Shown here: piece by piece, positions 43,941-54,721 of the stretch
Layout of the letters: each line of letters starts with the position of its first letter
Position numbering within the stretch: position 1 is the stretch's first letter
Origin: Adiantum capillus-veneris
Lineage: Eukaryota > Streptophyta > Polypodiopsida > Polypodiales > Pteridaceae
DNA length: 58,500 bases
NCBI GenBank assembly: GCA_014529385.2
Contig: CM043960.1
Span: 79,213,332 to 79,271,831 of the forward strand
Direction of reading: 5' to 3'
Program-made: the position numbers and the translations under genes
The notes under the pieces: model-generated
The model's database searches: none
Told to the model about the DNA's origin: nothing
The model's input: only the letters and a program-made list of their open reading frames with translations

Positions 43941-43999
<59 letters not shown>

Positions 44000-44009
44000 T
44001 TGTGTTTTT

Positions 44010-44057
<48 letters not shown>

Positions 44058-44150
44058 ACATGCATAAACAAAAAACGCACACACATGCATAAACAAAGAA
44101 TGAACACACACATTGAGAGAGAAAAAGAGAGAGATATATATATACAAAAT

Positions 44151-44196
<46 letters not shown>

Positions 44197-44215
44197 AGAA
44201 GAAGAAGAAGAGAGT
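43815..44215. repeat. Compound microsatellite block
   Basis: (CT)n, (CA)n, (CT)n(CA)n, (GA)n, (GA)n and (GAA)n tracts are separated by 20-60 bp. Open frames here are repeat translations. Confidence 0.9.
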
Positions 44216-45139
44216 CTTAACGTCGTAGGAAACTATCCCAAGAGACCTTAAAGATCTAGTCGACGAGGCGTTGAACTCAAGACCTGTTATTCATGAGGGA
44301 AATGGTAATAACCAATCTATCACACTTGGGTGATAGAAAAGTTATACCAATTTTCTCCTTTCATTGGCGTGCACACACACCCACACACACACACACCCGA
44401 GAAGAAGAGAGTTTGATTTAACGTCGTAGGAAACTAATTCAAGAGACCTTAAAGACCTAGCCGACGAGGAGTTGAACTCAAGACCTGTTATTCAAGAGGG
44501 AAATGGCATAACCAATCTACCACACTTGGGTGACAGAAAGGTTATACCATTTTTCTCTTTTTATTGGCACACACACACCCACACACACATACGAGAAGAA
44601 GAGATTTTTAACGTCGTAGGAAACTATCACAAAAGACGTTAAAGATTAGGTTAGATGTAAACTTACGTTAGATTAGATTTAGGTTTATTTAAGTTAAATT
44701 AGATTAGATTTTGGTTTATTTTTAGTTAGATTTATGTTTGATTAGATTTAGGTTTATTTATTTTAGATTTAGATTTACGTTATATTAGATTAGATTTAGG
44801 TTTATGTTAGATTTAGATTTACGTTATATTAGATTAAATTTAGGGTTATCTAAGTTATTTACAGTTATTAAAGAGGGAAATGGCATAACCAATCTACCAC
44901 ACTTGGGTGATAGAAAGGTTATACCATTTTCCTCTTTTTATTGGTGCACACACACACACACACACACACACACCCGAGAAGAAGAGAGTTTTAACGTCGT
45001 AGGAAACTATCCCAAGAGACCTTAAAGATCTAGCCGACGAGGAGTTGAACTCAAGACCTGTTATTCAAGAAGGAAATGGAATAACCAATCTACCACACTT
45101 GGGTGATAGAAAGGTTATACCATTTTCTTCTTTTTATTG

Positions 45140-45183
<44 letters not shown>

Positions 45184-45345
45184 GAGAAGAAGAAAGTTTT
45201 AACGTCGTAAGAAACTATCCCAAAAGACCTTAAAGATCTAGCCAACGAGGAGTTGAACTCAAGACCTGTTATTCAAGAGGGAAATGTCATAACCAATCTA
45301 CCACACTTGGGTGATAGAAAGGTTATACCATTTTTCTCTTTTTAT
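44216..45345 (-). repeat. Tandem array of SINE-like tRNA-derived units
   Basis: Five units (about 44216-44400, 44418-44580, a partial unit at 44605-44650 with a separated second half at 44868-44960, 44990-45160, 45197-45345) share TTAACGTCGTAGGAAACTAT, GACGAGGAGTTGAACTCAAG, AACCAATCTACCACACTTGG and a (CA)n spacer. On the minus strand the unit contains a box B match (GAGTTCAACTCC) preceded by GGTCTT. It also has an A-box-like GTGTGGTAGATTGG about 45 bp upstream, as in a tRNA-derived SINE head. It is not a functional tRNA gene because no cloverleaf closes. Confidence 0.5.
44640..44866. repeat. AT-rich GATTTAGGTTTA-type minisatellite (a second block at 45350-45555)
   Basis: Irregular units TTAGATTAGATTTAGGTTTA occur in two blocks interrupted by SINE-like units. 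This suggests the array and the minisatellite were duplicated together. Confidence 0.8.
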
Positions 45346-45556
45346 CGTTTAAGATAAAGCTAGATTTAGATTTACGTTAGACTAGATTTAGGTTTATTTA
45401 TGTTAGATTAGATTAGATTTAGGTTTATTTTGAGTTAGATTTACGTTAGATTAGTTTAGGTTTATTAATGCGCGTTAGATTTAGATTTACGTTAGATTAG
45501 ATTAAGTTTAGGTTTATTTTGAGTTTAAGATTAAATTAGATCTAGATTTATGTTTC

Positions 45557-46370
45557 ATGGACCATGCGGACCAGCAATTCCACGACAGTCTAGCGGTGGT
45601 GGTTGTTGTGGCGAGGAGCACGTCGTTTCTGGAGCTCATGTGTTGCAGAGTCCCTAGGACACACCGAGGAGTGTCCCTGCTTATGAGACTACTCAAACTA
45701 CACCGAAGGATTATACTACCTATGCGTTTGAGAGTGGTGTCCCGGCCACTGCATTGGAGATGCTGAGGAGTCGCCCGAACACTGCGTCGGGGTCACCTAG
45801 AGGCCTTGATGATGAGCATTCATCGGACAAGGTTGCTATAGTTCACGGGAGGGACATGCCAAAGTGATACGCCTACCTCATCAATCGTATGTTCGATGAG
45901 ACCATTATGACCCCTAAGGGGAAGCAAGTGATGGGCCGCATACAACAGTTGTGTAAACAGGTTTTTTGACACACTGTAGTCTGTCATGGTCTCTTGGAGG
46001 GATCAGGATAAAGCCTCTAAGGATTATCTTATTGCTACACTGCATCGGGAGTTTCCAGTTCCCTCTCTGGAGAATACATTTGATGATGCTTGGCTGAGGA
46101 GACGCATGCGCGACTACATGAAGCATCGGAGGTCAGATGCACAGATGCCAGACCTGACTGGCATGAAAGAGAGGAGTGGAGGGGTATCAGGGAGGAGAGG
46201 ACGACCAATCCAGACAGGTGGTGGCAACAAAGGGACGCAGTAAGAGTTTGCATCAAGACGGGATAATCCCATCACCTGGGGAGTGGCAGTTGGGCCAGCT
46301 TCGAGGAGGATTTTGTCCCATCACCTGGGTCATGGATTGACCGGGTGGAGAGGTGAGAGTATTAAACTCT
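45557..46370 (+). pseudogene. CACTA accessory gene remnant, left copy
   Basis: Frames across this stretch give HSSDKVAIVHGRDMPK, then YAYLINRMFDETIMTPKGKQ and VMGRIQQLCKQVF, then (45986-46243) DQDKASKDYLIATLHREFPV and AWLRRRMRDYMKHRRSDAQM. A stop falls after DMPK. The pattern resembles the transposase-24/PTTA-type second genes of plant CACTA elements, which bind subterminal repeats. This assignment is tentative. Confidence 0.4.
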
Positions 46371-46679
46371 TGCATTGAATTATTTATATATGTGAGGCCC
46401 ATTCACATCTACACAGCTAGTAGCCCCATTGGTATGTCTTTTACCCTTCAATGGAGCGAATCACCACATGTTCAATTAGGTTATATTTAAGATAAGATTT
46501 TGGATTGAGTTTTTATATTAGAGTCTACCTGTGAGATTACGGTAAAAAAATTAGAGTTAGACGAGCGGTGAAAAGATCTACTGTGAAAAGATGCTAAGAT
46601 GTTGTAAAATGCTACATCTAGAGAAGAGGCAAAGGGGTTTTGTCCACTACATGCACTATCATGTAGACGTGGGTGTGTA

Positions 46680-46775
46680 GATTTCTTGTACCCATAAATA
46701 TAGGCATTGAACAATAAAGACGAGATTATAACCCGGTGGTTCTGATCTCCGTGCACCTCTAGACCGAGGTGTGCG
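46680..46775 (+). repeat. Leader segment shared with CACTA 1
   Basis: It is homologous to 31118-31210 (inverted in the window, same sense relative to the transposase). It lies about 180-270 bp upstream of the first recognisable transposase codons and probably belongs to the 5' UTR or promoter. An AATAAAG motif lies inside it. Confidence 0.7.
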
Positions 46776-46820
46776 GGGATTGGACATGACTAGAGAATGT
46801 GAGGTAGTTTGCAGTGTGAA

Positions 46821-46825
<5 letters not shown>

Positions 46826-46900
<75 letters not shown>
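46826..46900. repeat. (GA)n microsatellite, about 75 bp
   Basis: An uninterrupted GA run lies between the leader segment and the transposase start. Confidence 0.95.
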
Positions 46901-46903
<3 letters not shown>

Positions 46904-46939
46904 AAGATGAAGAATGCCAATAGAAGATTAAATTTGTTG

Positions 46940-49900
46940 TCCAGGTTATAAGATTTTTACCCTCATTACGAGTAGTGACGAGGATGTGGGGCCGTCCAAC
47001 CGAAACACCTATCTCTCAACGAGGATCTTATGTCCTTGTAATCAATGCAAGCATGCTGAGCGACGGACAAGACGCGTTTCTTTGCAGCACGTTTGCAAAT
47101 TTGGCGAGTTCAATCCATCTATTATAGATCGAGTTGTTGCCAATTATAACTCGTCGGACTCTGACGCTCGCCAACAGGCAGCAATCTTGCAACCCAATAG
47201 ACTTGTTCGCAGGTGCTTGGTCAAGCAGCATATGTGAGGCCACAAGATGTAGCTTCTGACAGCTTGGGGGATGATCATGCAGACCACATTCCCAACGAGA
47301 CAATGTTTGAGCCCGAGATTGATGAAATGATCGAGACGATCGTGGATTCAGAAAGACTTATCTATGATGATATGAAAAGTGAAGCGGATACGCCGTTGTA
47401 TAATGGAGCACGTGTGTCTAGATTGAAAGTGCTCCTGGTTCTTCTCAACATGCAGGCAAAGTTTGGATGGAGTGACACTAGCATCACAGCGCTTTTCAGG
47501 TGATCTATTACAATTAGTTTACTTTAATAAAACTCTGAATGTATAATGATCTGATAGATTGCTCAAAGAGCATATACTACCAGCTCTGATAATGTGGTGC
47601 CAGATTCTCGAGAGGAAGCAAGAAAGATTTTGCGAAACTTAGGGATGGATTACAATTCGATCCACGCTTGTCCTAATGACTGCATTCTTTTCAGAGGGGA
47701 ATACATAGACATGGAGAAGAGTCCGAAATGTGATTCCGAGAGATATCGAGTAGATCTCCACGGAACAAAAATTCCGCAAAAGGTTTTGCGACATTTTCCT
47801 CTGCTTCTTGGCACCAAGCATTTCTTCTAATGTAAATCCATGGCCGCCCTAGAATCATGGCATGAGGAGAATAAATCTTCGGATGGTGTGCTACGGATTC
47901 CTGTAGATTGCGCAGCCTGGAAACATATAGATGAAACATGGTCGGATTTTGCCAGGGAAGCTTGAAATTTGCGTTTAGGCCTGGCTATGGATGGCATAAA
48001 TCCATTTGGTCAAAGATCAACATCTTACAGTGTATGGCCCGTTGTCATCGTCAACTACAACATTCCCCCGTGGTTGACTACGAAGAAGGGGCACCTATGG
48101 CTAAGCTTGATTGTGCTGGGGAGATATAAAGTGAATAATATGGATGTGTATCTTCGTCCACTATTGGAAGAGCTACAACAATTGTGGATTGGCATAGAAG
48201 TGCCACGCGGATATGAGCCGACACACAGGTCGACGGAATGCTTTGATTAGAGGCATTCTAATGTGGACCATGCATGACTATCACGGACTAACAGAATGCT
48301 CAGGTGATTTACACTCCTCACTCAAAACTGTAAATCTTGGTTTTTCTCAAGCGGATCTATTATCATGTGTATACATTGCAGGGCTTCAAACAAGCAGATA
48401 CAGAGCATGTGCCAACATGTGGACCTAGATTGAATGCACGTAGGGCGCCCTCATTGAAGAAGCAAATCTATGAAGGTCATCAAGCATATCTTCCAGAGAA
48501 TCATGTGTTACGCGACGGCTTTTTGGGAAGAGAGCCACTGAGGATGTATGCACAAGCATGGTTAGAGCAGAAGGAGATGTGTGATGACGGATTGCCCCCA
48601 GGGATGAAGAGACTATCTCTATGGTACGAGTTACCATACTGGACCCGACTCATGATCAATCACTTGCTCAATCCAATGCACATATTCAAGAATGTGGGTA
48701 ATCTACTATGGGACCATCTGACCGGCACGAAAGATAATTTGGGAGCTAGGGTTGACCTTAGAAATGTGGATCGTATGGAGAAATATTGGCCACAAACAGC
48801 GTCCGATGGATCGATAAAACTCCCTAAAGCACCATGGATTTTCACAGGAGCCCAAGCATGCAAAGTAAAAGAGACCATTCGATCTTTGCGGACCCCCACT
48901 GGCATAATGCACTCGCTCCGAACGTGTTTTACTAAAGAAGGAAAGCTTACCGGTTTGAAGTCACACGACTGGCATAAAATGTGTCAGGTATGTTCATAGT
49001 GGAATATATCATAGTAGGAATTGTGTAACAAATTCGTATGTGGACTTTAATATCATTGTTGCACGTGTTTTGCAGTTTATTTTACTGGTTGCCATTGAGG
49101 GATGTTTCTCTCTTGACGTCCGTAACACAATCTACAAACTTGCGAAGTTGGTGCAATGGATCTCACAAAAGGAGATCAACGTAGACTCCATACCATTCGC
49201 CAAACTAAACGATGCGGAGGTTGTGTGCATGTTTGAGAAACATTTTCCTACTACCATGCTAACCATTCAGGTGCATCCTCTTCTTCACATAGTTGATGAG
49301 GTGGAAATAGATGGCACAGTATATTCCAAATAGATGTTCTTTTTAGAACGTTTCATGAAAACGCTCAAGGGATATGTGCGTCAGAAGGCACGTCCGGAGG
49401 GTAGCATGGCAGAAGGTTGGATGATATCAGAGTTCCTAGTGTACATTGGAGAGTGGCTAGATGGATTTGATAAAATCCCGGGACACGCTATGGCGAACCA
49501 TAGATGATGAGCGCATATCTGGGATTGTCATGTGCAATCTCGGTATTGAGAAGAAGATGACGGAAGATCTAGAGGCTAAAATCAACCGATTTTGCATGCT
49601 TCACAATCTAGTGATGCAAAAGTGGATTTCACAATATGAGGATGCAAAGCAAGAGCGACAAAGGGCACGAATCGAGTGGAGACGGGGAAGATGACCACCG
49701 ATGCACTATCCGACGGGTCTGTAGAGCCTACCAACATTCATGAGCTTAAGATGGTTGCACAACCAATTGAAAAGCGCACAACAGTGCGGTGAAGAAGTGA
49801 CTGGAAGAGTGGGAGTACTCTCAGGGTTACGCGACCAAGGTAAGTTTGCAATGTACGACTAGTGACTTTCTAGATGTTTGAATGGCCACTCATAATCTTT

Positions 49901-50640
49901 GTTCGTTGTAGTATAAGTCATACACAGCAGCATGGTGTAAAGGTCGACATTTTAGGGTGGAACAGATCGACAAAAGGCGTTTTACTCAAGATTGTGGAAT
50001 CATGGCAAAATTTGAACAGTCTAGTCGACGACGATAATCTGATGCAGATCCTGTGGTGGCGGAACTCACTTACTTCGGCACGCTACAAGAGATTTTGAGG
50101 ATCGATTATAGAGGATTTTTTTTCGACTTGTTCGACATGCAATGGTTCAAGATCATCATGGAGGGTCGCAACGCTACTGTGCGTAGAGGAGAGTCTGGTT
50201 TTCTTGAGGTGGATTCAACTAAGAAATGGACTGACCTAAGAGACACTTTCGTACTACTCGAGCATTGTGGAACAAGTAAGTATGTAAATAGTTAACATCC
50301 CATTTTAGAATTTATGTGCTTGGAAGCTCTCATGTAAGTTATGTGGCTCTGGCAGGTGATATTTATCCTACAAAGTCTGCATCAAACTGGTGGTACGTCA
50401 TAGAGGTAGCCCCTCGTAGTGCACGGATGTATGAAGACTACCATGTGCGGCATCCATGGAGGAGATCGGAGAATATGCTCAGTCAGAAGCCGTTGAGGTG
50501 GTGCCAGACGAGCATCAAGCTACTACTCTCTATGGGGTGCATGCAGAGGATCTACAAAATGAAACGGAGAACATCTATTTAAACATAGAGCTCTATATAG
50601 ATATACGAAGTTATGCTAAGCTATGCGAGGATGAGAGAGA
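46940..50640 (+). pseudogene. TNP2-type CACTA transposase, multi-exon, few lesions
   Basis: In order there is first a transposase-associated zinc-like region (ILCPCNQCKHAERRTRRVSL, about 46950-47130). Then come LYNGARVSRLKVLLVLLNMQ (47390-47500) and YNSIHACPNDCILFRGEYID with PKC (47640-47750). The core reads RLGLAMDGINPFGQRSTSYS, then DVYLRPLLEELQQLW (47969-48200), followed by 'RGILMWTMHDYHGLTE'. After an intron ending TTGCAG, GFKQADTEHVPTCG leads to 48999 (PYWTRLMINHLLNPMHIFKN). After a second intron (about 48988-49075, GTATGT...TTTTGCAG) the DUF4218 block follows (49076-49440), with TAG 49331-49333 where Trp is expected (YSK*MFFLERF). A DUF4216 block follows at 50050-50420. Frame shifts are needed near 47830-47970 and 48240. 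The role is excision and insertion of CACTA DNA. This copy seems inactive or nearly so. Confidence 0.85.
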
Positions 50641-50820
50641 GACCTCTTAAAGCCATAAATATTGTATTTGAACAATTTTGCTCCGTTTTGTAAAAACTCT
50701 TGCTCTCTAAGTACCTTCCATGTTGTATAACGCTCTTTTGATTTTGCGCTCACATCCTGGGCAATCCATGGCCACATGCAGCTCCACCACCTGATTTTTT
50801 GACTGCAAGATTTAATTGTG

Positions 50821-50857
<37 letters not shown>

Positions 50858-51190
50858 GATTGAAAATTCTGAGTTATCGACTTGCCTCTTCCATCACTCA
50901 AGTTGAATAGAAGAAGAGCGTGTTCTGTTGTTGTTGCTAGCCTTTGAACATTCCAAAGCTACAAGCACCTTCAAGTTCTACGTTAAAAAAGAAAGATATA
51001 GTTGGGATTCTTGTAGGATTCTCCATTTTGAACAATTTTGCTCCGTTTTATAATATATATTGTGTTCACGTGGCTTTTTGTCCATTTCTATTTATATGCG
51101 TCATTGCATCTTTGTGTCATTGTATTTAATGGTCTTTGCGTCCACTCTAGGTACGTATGCTCTAGGTATGTTCTCACAAGTAGGGACGAC
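50641..51190. other. Non-coding interior of CACTA 2
   Basis: (CT)n lies at about 50825-50855. GAACAATTTTGCTCCGTTTT occurs twice (about 50669 and 51029). This is probably the 3' UTR of the transposase gene and spacer. No gene is seen. Confidence 0.5.
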
Positions 51191-51453
51191 GAGCACTGCG
51201 CTCTAGGTGTGATGGAGACTGAAGATGCAATTGCGAAGGGAGTGATCTGTCTCTGCTCATAGATGCAGCTCGTCTCACCGCTAGATCTAATTGATCAGGT
51301 GAAAGAGCCGCTAAGAAGCACTACTACTACTTCTTAGCGTCTCTTTCACCCGATCAACTAGATTTAGTGGTGGGGCAAGCAACATCTATGAGTAGATACG
51401 GACTTCCCTCGCGATTGCAGCTTCAGTCTCCATCACACCCGAAGCGCAGTGCT
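51191..51453. repeat. Long inverted repeat, arms about 125 bp, 11-nt loop
   Basis: The left arm 51191-51318 and right arm 51330-51453 pair over nearly their whole length at about 80% or better. Shared landmarks are GCACTGCGC, GTGTGATGGAGACTGAAG, CTCATAGATG, GGTGAAAGAG and CGCTAAGAAG. The transcript would fold into one long hairpin upstream of the right accessory gene. Confidence 0.85.
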
Positions 51454-51500
51454 TTTACAAATTCACCCTCATTCAACGAAAACTCTCTACACAGGACTCC

Positions 51501-51501
<1 letters not shown>

Positions 51502-51580
<79 letters not shown>
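51502..51580. repeat. (CT)n microsatellite, about 78 bp
   Basis: A pure CT run lies in the presumed 5' UTR or intron of the right accessory gene. Confidence 0.95.
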
Positions 51581-51585
<5 letters not shown>

Positions 51586-51649
51586 GTACATGTTTTCTAC
51601 TCCATTCATTCAATATTAAGTTTAAATGTTCATGTGTTTAATGCAGGTA

Positions 51650-52232
51650 TGGATGATGAGGAGTTTCTTTCTTCTTTGTCACCCAATCAGAGACAGTGGT
51701 ACGTAGAGCGTCGTCGCTCTGGCGCACCATCGCGCGCTCCTACTCCAGCCGCATCTCCCTCTGTTTCGGAGCATTCAGCGCGCACCGAAGCTTTGGTGTC
51801 AACAAGACGATCTTCACACTCATCTAGGCACCGGCACTCTAGTGGTGGCGGTGGCGGTTGTTGTGGGGATGCCGCCGCCAATGCTTCAACACCGCCTCGT
51901 GTTCGACGAGGCTCTTTACCCTCCCCTTCTTTGCCTGCCCCGACACTAGTCACGGCATCGCCATCGACACCACGTTTTGCGCGGTTGACTGTCGTTCCTA
52001 GCGGCTACACACCACTAGCTACTCCTCCAAGAGTCACTCCAGTGGACACTCCTCTCTTCGGGGCTCAGACTCCAGTGGAGACACTGACATCCGTACCCCC
52101 ATCGACGCACCGCTAGAGACCCCTGTCGGGACACCCAAGTTCACGCGTCAGCAGCAAGAGGGCTTGCTTTACTCCGTCGACTTGAGCGGCGGCATCATCT
52201 TGGATGATGAAGGCAAGAAGGTGATTTCACGC
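51650..52232 (+). pseudogene. CACTA accessory gene, right copy (Ser/Pro/Thr-rich)
   Basis: A T-rich acceptor, TTTAATGCAG, precedes ATG 51652. The frame reads MDDEEFLSSLSPNQRQWYVE, then a low-complexity Ser/Pro/Arg region with HSSGGGGGCC. TAG 52114-52116 ends it after 'STHR'. Another frame continues with PKFTRQQQEGLLYSVDLSGG and IILDDEGKKVISRMCVLC before TNPA-like sequence stops. Segments match the left accessory remnant: GGTGG...TTGTTGTGG, and 'D.GK.V..R' after a hydrophobic-acidic block. The function is inferred only from position. Confidence 0.4.
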
Positions 52233-52589
52233 ATGTGCGTTCTTTGCTCTCACGTGTTTAGACACTACATACTAAACACCTGGAGTGAAGTACTGAGTGA
52301 TTTAAAAGACAGAGTCATAACTATTACATTTGCAAAGTTTAACAATCAAGTGATTTTGCCTATGATGTGTACAATTGTCATTGATTTACTTTCATCAATT
52401 CACGCTTGTCAGTTTTGTATCTTTATTTTGCAAACAATAAGTACTATGGATGATGGAGTTAATGGTTATATTGTCTTGTGGGTGACTATTTTGGGTCTAT
52501 ATCTACCTTTGCACTTTTTTTCAAAGGTGAATCAATTAATGAAACATTCAAGATGGTTGATAGGTGGTAGGGCATTCAATGCCCTGCCA

Positions 52590-52879
52590 CCAAAAAAATT
52601 TCCTCTCGGGTGTCGCTATGAACGTCGCTATATAAGGCTCTGCAGCGTCGCTATAAACGTCGCTAGAGATGGCCTGCAAACATCGCTATAATCTTCGCTA
52701 TAGGCGTCGCTATATAGCGACCTTTATAGCGACGTATATAGCTATTGTTATAGCGACGCTTATAGCGACGTTCCCGTATCGACGCTGTTAGCGACGGTCT
52801 TAGCGACGCCGGGGGTTATAAAAACCCAATGTATTTCCATCGCTAACAACTTCATAAGAGCACACAACCTCTTGTAGTG
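52590..52879. repeat. Right subterminal repeats and terminus of CACTA 2
   Basis: At least ten copies of (A)GCGTCGCTAT / ATAGCGACG in both orientations occur between 52609 and 52810, then the terminus ACCTCTTGTAGTG. Confidence 0.9.
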
Positions 52880-53580
52880 TTTGTTGATTATAACGATCTA
52901 AGATATAGATTTTTATTAAGGTTCGGGAAGGATAAAACACCTGAAGACATTTTGAAGAAGTTGAGGAAAGTGTAGCAGAAAGATTTGTTGGTTAAAACAA
53001 AAGTTTAGAAACTTGAATAATAGGTTGGAAGCAACACAATAGCATTCTATGGAGTAATTGGGAGACTATTTTTGTAAGGGTCTCAAAAAGGAGTTCAAAA
53101 GTGCAGTGGTAGGGAGACCCCCATTAGCAAATGCATAGGATTTTACTGATTTGGTGGAAGCAGTTGTAAGAGCTGAAAGAAGATATGGAGGTAAGGCAAA
53201 ACTAAAGGAGGAGAAGAAGAAGAAGACTGAGGATTCAGACTCAAATTCAGAAGAGTCGGAGTCAGAAACTGATGATTCAGATGAGGATACTGAAGTTGAC
53301 ACTGATAGTGATGAGGAGGAAAATTGGTCAGAAAAGAAGAAGAAGCAGAAGAAAGATAAGGGTAATCACAAGAATGGAAAGAAGCAGGGAAAGGAAGCAG
53401 TAATTGCAGATGCAGTCAACAAAATCATTCGGGAGAAGTTGCAAACAACTGGAATGAATTTGGAATGTCACGAAAACCATATTGTCAGGTTTATCAAAGA
53501 TTTGGTCATGAATATGAAAACTGTTACTATAATCTAGATTTTAGGGAAAGAAGACCTTAGTATATTACTCAAAAAATGAG
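52880..53580 (+). pseudogene. gag: Gypsy gag, C-terminal part with altered zinc knuckle
   Basis: It continues the frame cut at 43591: FVDYNDLRYRFLLRFGKDKT, PEDILKKLRKV, then a stop. An acidic Lys/Glu/Ser/Asp tract (53151-53400) follows. Then a knuckle-like CQVYQRFGHEYENC appears (about 53484-53530). In C-x2-C-x4-H-x4-C the second Cys is replaced by Tyr. Several stops and frameshifts are present. Confidence 0.7.
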
Positions 53581-53799
53581 GGTTTGAAGTTCTTCTTCCC
53601 TGGTCATGCAATGATGATGAATTTTATGAAGCTTTGTTATCAGCTCCATTAGCCATCACAGTAAAGCAAATGTTGAGGCTGGTACCTGTATTTTCACAAC
53701 AACTGTTAAAGAGACTTACTGAGGAAGTAGCAGGAAAGAATCAGGAAACAAGAATGTATACTGAGGAAACTATTTGTGGGGAAGCTTGTTAAGTTCAAC

Positions 53800-54720
53800 C
53801 TTTGGATGTTGATTACAAGGTATCAGTAGTTGGGGCTTCCATTGGAAAGGTGTTTTTCTCTGGTGTACTCTTGGATGGCGGGAGTTAATATCCTCCCGGA
53901 GTCAACTTGCAAACGTTTGAATCTCTTGAAGTGGGATCCAGCTCCTTTTCAAATGAAAATGGCAGACCATAGGCGGGTTCAACCTTTGGCAATTTTGAGG
54001 AATTTCCAGATCTCAGTTGGGGGACTGCAGTTTGTAGCCAATTTCGTAGTACTCAGGCTAGAAGAATCTGTTTGTTCTTATCCAATAATGTTGAGAAGAC
54101 CATGGTTAATTAAGAGCATCAAGAGTAAAGAAATTATGAGGAGCAAAATCCATTGTGTTCAAAAGAGGAAAGAAGAAAGTCAGAACGCAAATGGATGCCA
54201 GAAAGGTAATACCACCAGGTTTCAGGGCACTACATCAGAAGGACTGAACATGGTAGAAGAAATTAGAGAGGATGTAGAAGAAGAATTTCTAAGAACCAAT
54301 TCATCAATGGTACCTATTTTTGAAGTGGATGTGAAAAAAATAGCAACTAAGTATGTTTTGCAAAATCAGGATGATGGATTAAAGTCTTTGACTCAGGAAG
54401 CACCGATTGCTCAGGGTAAGCAGTCAACTACCAAATTGGGTCATGAGTTGTTGAAAAATTTGCAGATTGGAAACAAAGAATAATTGAAAGCTATTGAAGC
54501 AGTAAAGCAAGCAGAAAGATCTTTCGAACATCAGATGGAAAGAACTACTAGGGTCACTCAGGATGAACTGCAGGAACTGAACTTGAATACTCAGGAGGAA
54601 CCACAAATAGTGAAGGTGTCAGCTGAACTGCATGAGGAGTTTAGGGAGAAACTGAAGGAGTTGTTGCTAGAATTCAAAGACGGTTTTGCATGGAAACGTA
54701 CAGAGATGAAAGGAGTAGAT
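53800..54720 (+). pseudogene. pol: Gypsy aspartic protease and linker
   Basis: The active-site text LLDGGS lies in one frame (about 53868-53886). VNILPESTCKRLNLLKWDPA onward (to 54483) is in another, so a one-base deletion sits right after the active site. Typical following blocks are MADHRRVQPLAILRNFQISV, FVVLRLEE and YPIMLRRPWL. The frame ends at 54483 (TAA). The linker resumes at 54484 and ends near FAWKRTEMKGVD, the known junction before RT, where foreign DNA begins. Confidence 0.75.
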
Positions 54721-54721
54721 G

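Larger units (their letters stand above)
43592..52879 (+). mobile_element. CACTA transposon 2, 9.29 kb, TTT target duplication
   Basis: The left end is CACTACAAGAGGT (43592-43604). The right end is the inverse, ACCTCTTGTAGTG, ending at 52879. Both are flanked by TTT (43589-43591 and 52880-52882). Subterminal repeats of TAGCGACGC type occur at both ends. The interior carries a near-complete TNP2 transposase on the plus strand, with a Ser/Pro-rich accessory frame on each side. It sits inside the gypsy gag gene. Of the two CACTA elements here it is the more complete one. Confidence 0.92.

Noticed and set aside
44216-45345. tRNA genes on the minus strand
   Set aside because: Box A and B resemblances are present, but no acceptor stem or cloverleaf can be closed. 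It is treated as a SINE-like repeat.
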